This document shows positions 1-6,174 of a stretch of 64,000 nt of DNA, one piece after another. The stretch lies in contig NZ_LT906480.1 in NCBI RefSeq assembly GCF_900186865.1, forward strand, positions 4,420,001 to 4,484,000, given 5' to 3'. The notes beneath the pieces are model-generated. The model was given only the letters and a program-made list of their open reading frames with translations, had not been told where the DNA came from and ran no database searches. The DNA comes from Stenotrophomonas maltophilia. Lineage in GTDB: Bacteria; Pseudomonadota; Gammaproteobacteria; Xanthomonadales; Xanthomonadaceae. Positions within the stretch are counted from its first letter, which is position 1. Each line of letters opens with the position of its first letter. The position numbers were made by a program, and so were the translations under genes.

Positions 1-291
1 GTGATCCGCGCACGCCTGCACGGCAAGCCCGAGCCCGGCCCGTTCAAGTACGCCGACTACGGCAACCTGGCCACCATCGGTCGCATGGCCGCGATCGTGC
101 ACCTGGGCCGGCTGCAGCTGTCGGGCGTGCTGGCCTGGTGGTTCTGGCTGGCCGCGCACGTGTTCTTCCTGATCGGCTTCCGCAACCGCATCGTGGTGCT
201 GCTGAACTGGGCCGTGGCGTACTGGAGCTACCAGCGCAGCGCACGCATCATCTTCGGCGATGACCAGGAAGACCGGCGACCCCGGCGGTAG
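1..291 (+). CDS. NAD(P)/FAD-dependent NADH dehydrogenase (type II), C-terminal fragment
   Basis: This is the last 96 residues of a gene that begins before the window. The stretch PFKYADYGNLATIGR followed by GRLQLSGVLAWWFWL and FLIGFRNRIVVLLNWAVAYWSYQR is the typical C-terminal membrane-anchoring tail of bacterial type II NADH:quinone oxidoreductases (Ndh). These are single-subunit FAD enzymes that oxidise NADH on the cytoplasmic face and pass electrons to quinone without pumping protons. The FAD and NADH Rossmann domains lie outside the window, so the enzyme is inferred from its tail alone. The TAG stop codon is the last three bases of the GTAG head of a SMAG repeat. Confidence 0.8.
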   Translation: MIRARLHGKPEPGPFKYADYGNLATIGRMAAIVHLGRLQLSGVLAWWFWLAAHVFFLIGFRNRIVVLLNWAVAYWSYQRSARIIFGDDQEDRRPRR

Positions 292-310
292 TGCCGGCCG
301 CTGGCCGGCT
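288..310 (+). repeat. SMAG-type REP palindrome (GCCGGCC form)
   Basis: GTAG is followed by TGCCGGCC-gct-GGCCGGC, a head plus hairpin typical of Stenotrophomonas GTAG repeats. Bases 289-291 of the head are also the stop codon of the upstream gene. Confidence 0.85.
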
Positions 311-363
311 GCCGCGCGGTCCGTCCCCTCTCCGCAGGAAAGGGCTCTGACTCCGTCAACATC

Positions 364-386
364 ATCCATGCATGGCGTGGATCTAC
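364..386 (-). repeat. SMAG-type REP palindrome (ATCCACGCC form)
   Basis: On the minus strand this reads GTAGATCCACGCCATGCATGGAT. The TAG of its GTAG head (385-383) is the stop codon of the minus-strand gene at 383-847. Confidence 0.8.
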
Positions 387-847
387 CGCTTCATCGGGCC
401 GCCGGGCGCCCGCCGTTTCGACCATGCGCGGCAGAAGTCCTCCTTCCTTGCGGTGTCGGCAATCTGCGCGGCACTCCAGTTGCGGGTAATCCAGATCGTC
501 AGTGCCGTGCTGCTCAGATGCCAGCGCAGCATGTCGTGCCGTGGCTGCCGCCAAAGATGGCGGCGGGCAATCCAGAACGCCTCCCGTTCCACCTCTGGCA
601 CCTTCTTCTTCATCGCGTCGTCGTCGAAGAACTGCGCGGCGAAACTCCAGGGATTCATCGGCTGAAATCCTGTTCGCGGTTCACTGCTGCACGCAGCCAC
701 ACCACTGGGCGCACGGTCTGCTGGCTTCGGCCAACCGCCCACCAGGGCAAGCCCGAGCAGGTACAGCAGGCCAGGCAGCAGTGCGATGCCGGCGGCCAGT
801 ACGACGACGGAGACCCATGCCTTACCGGCGGCACGCGTCGTGCTCAC
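383..847 (-). CDS. Hypothetical membrane-anchored protein
   Basis: A 154-residue protein starting at a GTG that overlaps the stop of the upstream gene (GTGA), so the two are probably translationally coupled. Residues about 9-33 (AWVSVVVLAAGIALLPGLL and on) form one strong transmembrane segment. The rest is soluble and rich in Trp and Arg (FWIARRHLWRQPRHDMLRW), followed by a Thr/Ile/Trp stretch. A longer reading with upstream residues is possible, but it would lie entirely inside the neighbouring gene. I do not recognise the family. Its stop codon is donated by a SMAG repeat. Confidence 0.6.
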   Translation of the reverse strand: MSTTRAAGKAWVSVVVLAAGIALLPGLLYLLGLALVGGWPKPADRAPSGVAACSSEPRTGFQPMNPWSFAAQFFDDDAMKKKVPEVEREAFWIARRHLWRQPRHDMLRWHLSSTALTIWITRNWSAAQIADTARKEDFCRAWSKRRAPGGPMKR

Positions 848-1275
848 TTCGCCTTCGGTTTCGGGTACCACAACGCGTTGACGATGACCCAGCGCTGGTC
901 GAAGCGCCCCATGTGGAAGTAATCGACGAACCACGGCGTTTCCAATCGCACCGAGGCGGCATTGCCGGTCACGTCCAGCACCGTGCAGCGGCGGTCCCAT
1001 TGATCCTTCGGGGTTTTCAGCGCGCCCTGCTTCGTCAGCGCGACCAGTTCTTGCTTCGACATGCGGCGCAGGCCCAGCCGCTCGTCGGGCGTATCGCCGA
1101 GGACCGCGCGCTTGGCCAGGTCCGGGTGCAGGGTGCGGGCGACGCGCTGCGGGTCGGCCTCCAGCTGGCCGTCGACGTAGTCATGGCAGGTGGCTTCGAT
1201 GGCCGCGAGGGTGGCCGGGTCGGCAGCGGGACTGGTTGACGCAGAGAGAGCGAACAACAGGGCGACGGTGGACAT
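844..1275 (-). CDS. Secreted NTF2-like/lumazine-binding-type protein
   Basis: A 143-residue product whose first 17 residues (MSTVALLFALSASTSPA) look like a signal peptide, which is why this ATG was chosen over longer in-frame starts. The mature part starts with a helix containing DYVDGQLEADPQRVARTLHPDLAKR and ends with strands SVRLETPWFVDYFHMGRFD and RWVIVNALWYPKPK. This is the order of the NTF2-like family often annotated as putative lumazine-binding or nuclear transport factor 2-like proteins, which sit in the periplasm with unknown ligands. It forms a GTGA-overlapped pair with the small membrane protein downstream. The function is unknown; only the fold family is inferred. Confidence 0.7.
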   Translation of the reverse strand: MSTVALLFALSASTSPAADPATLAAIEATCHDYVDGQLEADPQRVARTLHPDLAKRAVLGDTPDERLGLRRMSKQELVALTKQGALKTPKDQWDRRCTVLDVTGNAASVRLETPWFVDYFHMGRFDQRWVIVNALWYPKPKAK

Positions 1276-1327
1276 CCGGGTCTCCAGCGCTGAGGGCTGG
1301 GCGATCATCGCATGGCGGCACAGAGGC

Positions 1328-1350
1328 ATCCATGTATGCCATGGATCTAC
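1328..1350 (-). repeat. SMAG-type REP palindrome (ATCCATGGC form)
   Basis: The minus strand reads GTAGATCCATGGCATACATGGAT. The GTAG head contains the TAG stop (1349-1347) of the GIY-YIG gene. Confidence 0.75.
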
Positions 1351-1622
1351 AGGGACCCAGCATCCACCGCCTGCAACCACGCCAGCTTGCGCTCGCGCGG
1401 CAGCTGCTTGAGCTGCCATTCGGCCCGCGAGGCGGCGGCCCGGTCCGGGTATTCGCGCACGGCCAGCACGCGCAGCGGTGGCCGGGCCCGGGTGTAGCGC
1501 GCGCCCTTGCCGGCCTGATGGGCGGCGAAACGCGCGTCCACGTCGGTGCTGATGCCGGCGTAATAGCTGCCATCGCGACATTCGAGCAGGTACAGGAACC
1601 ACGGGCGGAGGGACGGGGCCAT
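1347..1622 (-). CDS. GIY-YIG nuclease-domain protein
   Basis: A 91-residue single-domain protein. [18 protein letters not shown] near the N-terminus carries the GIY-YIG signature in the YLL..YYAGI form used by the UPF0213/YhbQ group. It is followed by the family-typical [15 protein letters not shown] segment with the conserved Arg, and then Glu in the AEWQLKQL helix. Members are small stand-alone nuclease folds linked to DNA maintenance; most have no assigned substrate. The ATG at 1622 was chosen because the domain begins within a few residues of it, while the upstream extension runs into the riboswitch region. It is divergent from the riboswitch-controlled gene and its stop codon lies in a SMAG repeat. 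Confidence 0.85.
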   Translation of the reverse strand: MAPSLRPWFLYLLECRDGSYYAGISTDVDARFAAHQAGKGARYTRARPPLRVLAVREYPDRAAASRAEWQLKQLPRERKLAWLQAVDAGSL

Positions 1623-1673
1623 GCCCGGATTATGCCGTGCTGCACTGCAGCGGATATACTGGCGCCCGAATGC

Positions 1674-1870
1674 AGGAGAGAGGCGCCGCGCTGGCGCCCG
1701 CCGAAGGCGCAGGCTCCCATGATCGCTCAGGCCGGTGGGCTGGAATCCCACCAACCATGCATTCGACTCGCCGAGCTGGAGAGAGGTCACCGGGCATGCC
1801 CGGGACGATCCGCCGAAGGGGCACGCGGCCCATGCCGCTGAACTCTCAGGCAAAAGGACAGCGGGAGCGG
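1674..1870 (+). promoter_or_regulatory. Tandem glycine riboswitch (gcvT type)
   Basis: Two aptamer-like segments lie in tandem. The first has GGAGAG at 1675 and CGCCGAAGG near 1699. The second has GGAGAG at 1778, CGCCGAAGGGGCA at about 1811 and CTCTCAGGCAAAAGGACAG at about 1843-1861, which is the near-invariant 3' core of glycine aptamers. A TATACT hexamer at 1655-1660 could be the -10 box. The element ends about 85 nt before the ATG of the TRIC-type membrane gene, its likely target. The first aptamer is the more degenerate of the two. Glycine binding is inferred from the conserved core, not shown. Confidence 0.85.
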
Positions 1871-1953
1871 CACCGGTCATCGTCATTCCGTCATTGCGCA
1901 GGCAATGGCGGCGTCCGCGCATGGCCGGCCCCACCGCGCCCGGAGCCTGCCCC

Positions 1954-2571
1954 ATGTTGCTGTCCATCATCTACCTGATCGCCATTTCCGCCGAAGCCAT
2001 GACCGGCGCGCTGTCCGCCGGCCGCCGCCGCATGGACCTGTTCGGCGTGGTCATGATCGCCTGCGTCACCGCACTCGGCGGTGGTTCACTGCGCGACATC
2101 CTGCTCGGCCACTACCCGCTGGGCTGGGTGAAGCATCCCGAGTACCTGGGCTTCACCGTGTGCGCGGCGCTGATCGCCACCTGGGTGGCGCGCTGGATGC
2201 ACCACTTCCGCCGCACCTTCCTGGTGCTCGATGGCCTGGGCCTGATCGCCTTCACCCTGATCGGCTGCTCGATTGCGCGCGAAGCCGGCCATGCGATGCC
2301 GATCGTGCTGATCGCCGGCATGCTGACCGGCGCGTTCGGCGGCGTGCTGCGCGACATCCTCTGCAACGAGGTGCCGCTGATCTTCCAGAAGGAGCTCTAC
2401 GCGATCATCGCGCTGCTGACCGGCGCGGCCTACCTGTTGCTGCTGCACTGGGGCGTGGCCGACGCCACCGCGATCCTGTGCTGCCTCGGCGGCGGCTTCG
2501 CGCTGCGCCTGCTGGCGATCCACTACCGCTGGGAAATGCCGAAGTTCGTGTACCACGACGAAGTGCATTGA
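1954..2571 (+). CDS. Trimeric intracellular cation channel/YadS-YicG family membrane protein
   Basis: A 205-residue polytopic protein with about seven predicted membrane segments. It has the family duplication: [23 protein letters not shown] at residues 28-50, repeated as [24 protein letters not shown] around 119-142. The paired GGG/GGxxRD motifs define the UPF0126/TRIC group (E. coli YadS, YicG). Animal TRIC proteins are cation channels. The bacterial members are small transporters or channels, and the glycine riboswitch immediately upstream argues that glycine is a substrate or signal here. The start is the ATG at 1954, where the conserved N-terminus [20 protein letters not shown] begins; the ATG at 1921 would add a non-conserved leader. 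Confidence 0.85.
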   Translation: MLLSIIYLIAISAEAMTGALSAGRRRMDLFGVVMIACVTALGGGSLRDILLGHYPLGWVKHPEYLGFTVCAALIATWVARWMHHFRRTFLVLDGLGLIAFTLIGCSIAREAGHAMPIVLIAGMLTGAFGGVLRDILCNEVPLIFQKELYAIIALLTGAAYLLLLHWGVADATAILCCLGGGFALRLLAIHYRWEMPKFVYHDEVH

Positions 2572-2598
2572 GGTTCGCGCGGCGGAATCCGCACCACC

Positions 2599-2685
2599 CC
2601 GGCGATGTACCTGGCGCTGTCGCTCATGCGCAGCGCCAGGCGCATCGCCGGTGCAGATGGGCCGGTCTCCAACTCCGACCGGCCC
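2599..2685. terminator. Pair of long hairpins between convergent genes
   Basis: CCGGCGATG..CTGGCGCTG (2599-2619) pairs with CAGCGCCAG..CATCGCCGG (ending 2651). A second stem, GGGCCGGTC (2659-2667), pairs with GACCGGCCC (2677-2685). Neither has a clear U-run, so termination here is inferred from position between the TRIC gene and aroG. Confidence 0.5.
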
Positions 2686-2739
2686 TGATCGCGGCCGCAC
2701 CCCCGCAGGCGCTGGCCGCCATCCACACACGTGCCGCAC

Positions 2740-3813
2740 TCAAGCGGCTTCGGACACCTTCACGTCGCGACGGGCGCGCACGGCCGCGGCCAGTCGCTCC
2801 AGCACCGTCACGGTGGTGTCCCAGTCGATGCAGCCATCGGTGATGCTCTGCCCGTAGACCAGCGGTTGGCCTTCCACCAGTTCCTGGCGACCACCGACCA
2901 GATGGCTCTCGATCATCACACCGACGATGCGCTGTTCACCGTCTTCCAACTGAACGGCGATATCCTCGATCACCTTCGGCTGGTTGTCCGGATTCTTCAG
3001 GCTGTTGGCATGGCTGGCGTCGATCATCAGACGAGTCGGCAGCTTGGCCTTGGCCAGCGCCTGGCAGGCCTCGGCGACACTGCCTGCATCGTAGTTCGGC
3101 TGCTTGCCGCCGCGCAGGATCACATGGCAATCCGGGTTGCCAGTGGTCGACACGATGGCGGTGCCGCCCTGCTTGGTGACCGACAGGAAGTGATGCGGAT
3201 TGGAGGCCGCACCCACCGCGTCGGCGGCGATCTTCACGTTGCCATCGGTGCCGTTCTTGAAGCCGACCGGGCACGACAGCCCCGAGGCCAGTTCGCGGTG
3301 CACCTGGCTTTCGGTGGTGCGCGCACCAATGGCGCCCCAGGCCACCAGATCGGCGATGTATTGCGGCGAGATCACGTCGAGGAACTCGACGCCGGCCGGC
3401 AGGCCGAGCTTGTTGATGTCGCGCAGCAGGCCACGGGCGATGCGCAGGCCCTTGTCGATCCTGAAGCTGCCGTCCAGGTCCGGATCGTTGATCAGGCCCT
3501 TCCAGCCCACCGTGGTGCGCGGCTTCTCGAAGTACACGCGCATCACGATTTCAAGTTCCCCGGCCAGCGCGTCACGCAGCGGCTTCAGGCGCTGGGCGTA
3601 CTCGATGGCGGCCTTCGGGTCGTGGATCGAGCATGGGCCAACCACCACTGCCAGGCGGTCGTCACGGCCATGCAGGATCTGGTGCAGGACCGCGCGCGAG
3701 GCGCTGACGGTGTCGGAGGCTTCATCGTCACACGGCAGCATCGCCAGCAGCTGGGCAGGCGGTGTCAGCGGTTCGATGGTGCGGATACGCAGGTCGTCGG
3801 TGTGCGGGGGCAT
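2740..3813 (-). CDS. aroG: 3-deoxy-7-phosphoheptulonate (DAHP) synthase, class I AroG type
   Basis: A 357-residue enzyme that condenses phosphoenolpyruvate and erythrose 4-phosphate in the first step of the shikimate pathway. Visible motifs are GPCSIHD (59-65) with the metal-ligand Cys61, KPRTTVGWKG (97-106), GARTTESQ (163-170), GFKNGTDG (184-191) and the later MIDASHANS. The length fits the AroG/AroF/AroH group with its N-terminal feedback-inhibition extension. The ATG at 3813 was chosen because the next residues match this extension; an upstream ATG at 3858 would read through the attenuator. It is transcribed behind a leader peptide and terminator that indicate attenuation by aromatic amino acids. 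Which amino acid inhibits the enzyme itself cannot be read safely from the sequence. Confidence 0.95.
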   Translation of the reverse strand: MPPHTDDLRIRTIEPLTPPAQLLAMLPCDDEASDTVSASRAVLHQILHGRDDRLAVVVGPCSIHDPKAAIEYAQRLKPLRDALAGELEIVMRVYFEKPRTTVGWKGLINDPDLDGSFRIDKGLRIARGLLRDINKLGLPAGVEFLDVISPQYIADLVAWGAIGARTTESQVHRELASGLSCPVGFKNGTDGNVKIAADAVGAASNPHHFLSVTKQGGTAIVSTTGNPDCHVILRGGKQPNYDAGSVAEACQALAKAKLPTRLMIDASHANSLKNPDNQPKVIEDIAVQLEDGEQRIVGVMIESHLVGGRQELVEGQPLVYGQSITDGCIDWDTTVTVLERLAAAVRARRDVKVSEAA

Positions 3814-3859
3814 TGGGGGAGGTCTCCGGAACGTTGGGGGTCCCCAGCGTGGCAGCATG

Positions 3860-3890
3860 AAAAAAGCCGCCAGGTTCGCTGGCGGCTTTC
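3860..3890 (-). terminator. Rho-independent attenuator terminator before aroG
   Basis: On the minus strand GAAAGCCGCCAG-cgaac-CTGGCGGC is followed by TTTTTT, a strong stem with a U-run. It lies between the leader-peptide stop codon and aroG, about 47 nt before the aroG ATG. Confidence 0.9.
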
Positions 3891-3912
3891 GGGAATGCGT
3901 CTGAAGCTTTCT

Positions 3913-3990
3913 TCAGGGTGAGCGCAGTCCTTCCTCCGCCAGTGGCTTCGGAAAGTAATACCAGTAAAAGCGGGTGGCGGCTGCGTTCAT
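3913..3990 (-). CDS. Aromatic attenuation leader peptide for aroG (25 aa)
   Basis: A 25-codon frame starts with ATG at 3990 and ends with TGA at 3915-3913, just before the attenuator stem. Codons 8-13 encode Phe-Tyr-Trp-Tyr-Tyr-Phe, an extreme concentration of all three aromatic residues. Four short segments can pair in the classical order: segment 1 GCCGCCA at 3981-3975, segment 2 CTGGCGG at 3942-3936, segment 3 the 5' arm (CCGCCAG) and segment 4 the 3' arm (CTGGCGG) of the terminator. Ribosome stalling on the aromatic codons would mask segment 1, free segment 2 to pair with 3, and prevent termination. A TTGCAC..TATCAA promoter-like pair lies directly upstream, and it would place the transcription start very close to the leader ATG. 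Confidence 0.85.
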   Translation of the reverse strand: MNAAATRFYWYYFPKPLAEEGLRSP

Positions 3991-4108
3991 GGGTTGTATT
4001 GATAGCACAGCTTTTGCGCAGTGCAAAATGTTTCATCCGCAACTGGGGACGCGGTTCAGCGAGATGCGCGCCGGCCCTGCCCACGCGGCGGCAACCACGC
4101 AACGTCGC

Positions 4109-4366
4109 TCATTTGCCATGCACTTCCACGTCCAGCAGCAGGCCCTCATGGATGTCGGCCCAGCGTTCCAGCACGCGATCCAGTTCCTGCCGGGCCTCGT
4201 CCAGCTGCTCGGGGTTGAGCAGGGAACGCGCGGTGTAAAGATCGGAAACCAAGCGCCGCAGGGCCGATTCCTGGATGGCCACCGACGGCCCCTCCAGCCC
4301 CGGCAACTGCAACGCCGGGCTGTCGCCAAGAGGGCCGAACAGCGTGACCTGGAGCGTGCTCTGCAT
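4109..4366 (-). CDS. Hypothetical small protein (85 aa)
   Basis: An 85-residue acidic protein with no signal peptide or membrane segment. A beta-rich N-terminal third (STLQVTLFGPLGDSPALQLPG) is followed by a long helix (SALRRLVSDLYTARSLLNPEQLDEARQ, then ELDRVLERWADIHEG). I do not recognise the family. Codon usage and third-position GC match the neighbours, and no better frame covers the stretch. It lies alone on the minus strand between the aroG leader region and the next monooxygenase-sized gene. Confidence 0.55.
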   Translation of the reverse strand: MQSTLQVTLFGPLGDSPALQLPGLEGPSVAIQESALRRLVSDLYTARSLLNPEQLDEARQELDRVLERWADIHEGLLLDVEVHGK

Positions 4367-4478
4367 GATCGACCTTCCTGCGGATGGACATGGGCAATGT
4401 CCTGTTTACCGCGTCTGCGTGACAGGCGCATGTGCCACCCATGCCCAGCACCGGGATCTGCCGGCGTCTGCCGCGCCG

Positions 4479-4817
4479 CTACAAGGCGGCCAGGTCGGCA
4501 AGGTGCTGGGCCATGCTGTCCATCGCGCCTACCGCCTGGGTGGTGGTGAAGTACTCATGCCAGCCGGTAGCGGCAATGCCGGCCATCAACGCATCGACCT
4601 CCTCGCGGCTTGCGCAGCGCCAGACCGCATAGAACTGCTCATCGCTGCCGTGCGGTACGCCCGAGGCAATGCGGCCCATCGCCAGCGGCGTGATGCGGAC
4701 CGGATCGAACTGCTGCATGCCGGCGCCGATACGGGCGAAGAAGGCGTTCCGCTGCTCGGGCGGAAGTGTGGTCCAGGCAGGGGTGGCGGTGTAGAGCTCG
4801 ATGAAAGTGTGCGACAT
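4479..4817 (-). CDS. Small conserved protein, DUF6616-like (112 aa)
   Basis: A 112-residue soluble protein starting MSHTFIELYTATPAWTTLPPEQR. The ferredoxin-like alternation (an ELYTATPAW strand, a helix with FFARIGAGM, an EQFYAVWRCASREEVDALMAGI repeat, and a C-terminal HEYFTTTQAVGAMDSM) resembles small dimeric alpha/beta-barrel proteins that I associate with DUF6616. No catalytic residue can be assigned. The ATG at 4817 was chosen over a longer frame because the upstream residues are translated from a SMAG repeat. The order on the minus strand is MarR regulator, HEAT-repeat protein, then this gene. Confidence 0.6.
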   Translation of the reverse strand: MSHTFIELYTATPAWTTLPPEQRNAFFARIGAGMQQFDPVRITPLAMGRIASGVPHGSDEQFYAVWRCASREEVDALMAGIAATGWHEYFTTTQAVGAMDSMAQHLADLAAL

Positions 4818-4846
4818 GGTGGTTCTTCCTTGAGGGTTCGGGGGTT

Positions 4847-4868
4847 GCCGGCCAGCGGCCGGCACTAC
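4847..4868 (-). repeat. SMAG-type REP palindrome
   Basis: The minus strand reads GTAGTGCCGGCC-gct-GGCCGGCA. The TAG in its head (4867-4865) terminates the HEAT-repeat gene. Confidence 0.85.
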
Positions 4869-5605
4869 CGGAGCGAGCGCAGCGCGCGTTTGCGGATGTA
4901 GGCGTTGGCGTCGCTGTGGCGCTCATGCTGCCAACGCGTACACAGCTGGCGCAGCCACTGCGGCTGGGTCTTGCCGGCATCGTTGAGCCAGTTTCCGACC
5001 GAATCCTGCACATAGCGTTCCGGATCGTCGGCCAGTGCTTCCAGCAGCGCGGATGCATGTTCCGGGTGCTGCTTGAACAGTGCGATATGCGTGGCCCAGA
5101 CACCGCGCGGACGCAGTGCTTCGCAGGCGAAGCGGCGCAGGTAGGGCGATGTTTCCTGTGACCACGGTTGCAGGCAATCAAGCGCCTGCATCGGCGCGGC
5201 AACGATGTCCGTGCGTAGTGCCAGCCATGCCCATTCGCGCACACCGAAGTGGGGGTCATCGGCCAGTGTGCGCATCTGCTGCAGCTTCTCTGCCAGCGTT
5301 GCGCGGGCATCGCTGCCGATCAGGTAGCAGGCCCAGCCGCGCACGGTATCGGAGCTGTGATGCCGCCAGAGCGCAGGCGCCCCCTGCCCCGCCTCACGCA
5401 GCAGTTGCGCAGCCAGGGCCATGCGCAGCGTGATGCCCTTGCCTGAGGCGTCCCGCATGCGTTGCAGCGCCTCCGGTGCAAGCGCAGGCGCCACCACCTG
5501 CAGCAGCGCGGCAAAATCCACTGCCAGGCATTCGGCCAGATGGGTGGCGGGGACGCGGCCGGTGTTGAGTGCTTGCCGGCGTTCCCCGGGAATGGCCGTG
5601 CTCAT
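4865..5605 (-). CDS. HEAT-repeat protein, DNA alkylation repair (AlkD-like) family
   Basis: A 246-residue all-helical protein. Repeated amphipathic helix pairs such as DTVRGWACYLIGSD, HFGVREWAWLALR, SPYLRRFACEALRPRGVW and RYVQDSVGNWLNDAGK are HEAT-like and match the COG4335/AlkD-like group annotated as DNA alkylation repair enzymes. The RRFACEALRPRG and SVGNWLND segments are recurrent in that group. AlkD glycosylases remove bulky cationic lesions, but several members are catalytically undefined, so the activity here is inferred. Its ATG overlaps the stop of the MarR gene (ATGA), which points to one operon, and its own stop is supplied by a SMAG repeat. Confidence 0.75.
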   Translation of the reverse strand: MSTAIPGERRQALNTGRVPATHLAECLAVDFAALLQVVAPALAPEALQRMRDASGKGITLRMALAAQLLREAGQGAPALWRHHSSDTVRGWACYLIGSDARATLAEKLQQMRTLADDPHFGVREWAWLALRTDIVAAPMQALDCLQPWSQETSPYLRRFACEALRPRGVWATHIALFKQHPEHASALLEALADDPERYVQDSVGNWLNDAGKTQPQWLRQLCTRWQHERHSDANAYIRKRALRSLR

Positions 5606-6111
5606 GCTGCGGATTCCCGCCCGGCGTCCGTGTGCTGCCAGACCTTGTGCAGCAGCTGTGACAGCTGCTGCTGTTCATCAGCATCCAGGCCGTTGAACAG
5701 CCCACCGATCCATTGCGTGTGCTGCTCGAACAGCGATTCGGCCAAACGCTTTCCCGGTGCGGTCAGCACGATCTGCAGGCGGCGGCCATCCCCGTCATCG
5801 TTGCGACGCTGCAGCAGGCCTTCGCGCTGCAGGCCATCGAGCAGGCCGCTGATGGTGGCGCGGGTCACGCCGGCGCGCTCGGCCAGCACATGCGGCGGCA
5901 GTGCGCCACCGGCCCCGTGCAACAGGAACAGCACGATGAAGCGACCCTCGCTGAGCCCATGCGGTGCCAGCCGCGCGGCGCAGTCGCGATCGATCGACGA
6001 GGACAGCGAGAGCAGCTGGAAACACAGGCGCAGCGGCGCGATGTTGGCGTGACCGCGTCGCTGCGCTTCCTCGATCAGGGCATGGTGCTTGGCTTCGATC
6101 ATCTCACGCAC
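5602..6111 (-). CDS. MarR-family transcriptional regulator
   Basis: A 169-residue winged-helix regulator. After a dimerisation helix (RLCFQLLSLSSSIDRDCAARL) come GLSEGRFIVLFLL, LPPHVLAERAGVTRATISGLLDGLQREGLL (recognition helix VTRATISGLLDGL) and the wing RRNDDGDGRRLQIVLT, with the DGRR signature. A C-terminal helix follows. The frame can start at GTG 6111 or at ATG 6102; the ATG gives the more typical N-terminus. A perfect 12-bp palindrome lies just upstream and probably serves for autoregulation. It is co-transcribed with the HEAT-repeat gene through an ATGA overlap. The inducing ligand is unknown. Confidence 0.9.
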   Translation of the reverse strand: MREMIEAKHHALIEEAQRRGHANIAPLRLCFQLLSLSSSIDRDCAARLAPHGLSEGRFIVLFLLHGAGGALPPHVLAERAGVTRATISGLLDGLQREGLLQRRNDDGDGRRLQIVLTAPGKRLAESLFEQHTQWIGGLFNGLDADEQQQLSQLLHKVWQHTDAGRESAA

Positions 6112-6120
6112 GTGATATGG

Positions 6121-6132
6121 TTAGGCGCCTAA
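6121..6132. promoter_or_regulatory. Candidate MarR operator palindrome
   Basis: TTAGGCGCCTAA is a perfect 12-bp palindrome 9 nt upstream of the first possible start of the MarR gene. MarR proteins typically bind such short palindromes over their own promoter. Position and symmetry support autorepression; binding itself is inferred. Confidence 0.6.
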
Positions 6133-6174
6133 TCATACAGCTAAACAGCCGCTGCCTGTAAACCACAGCCGATA

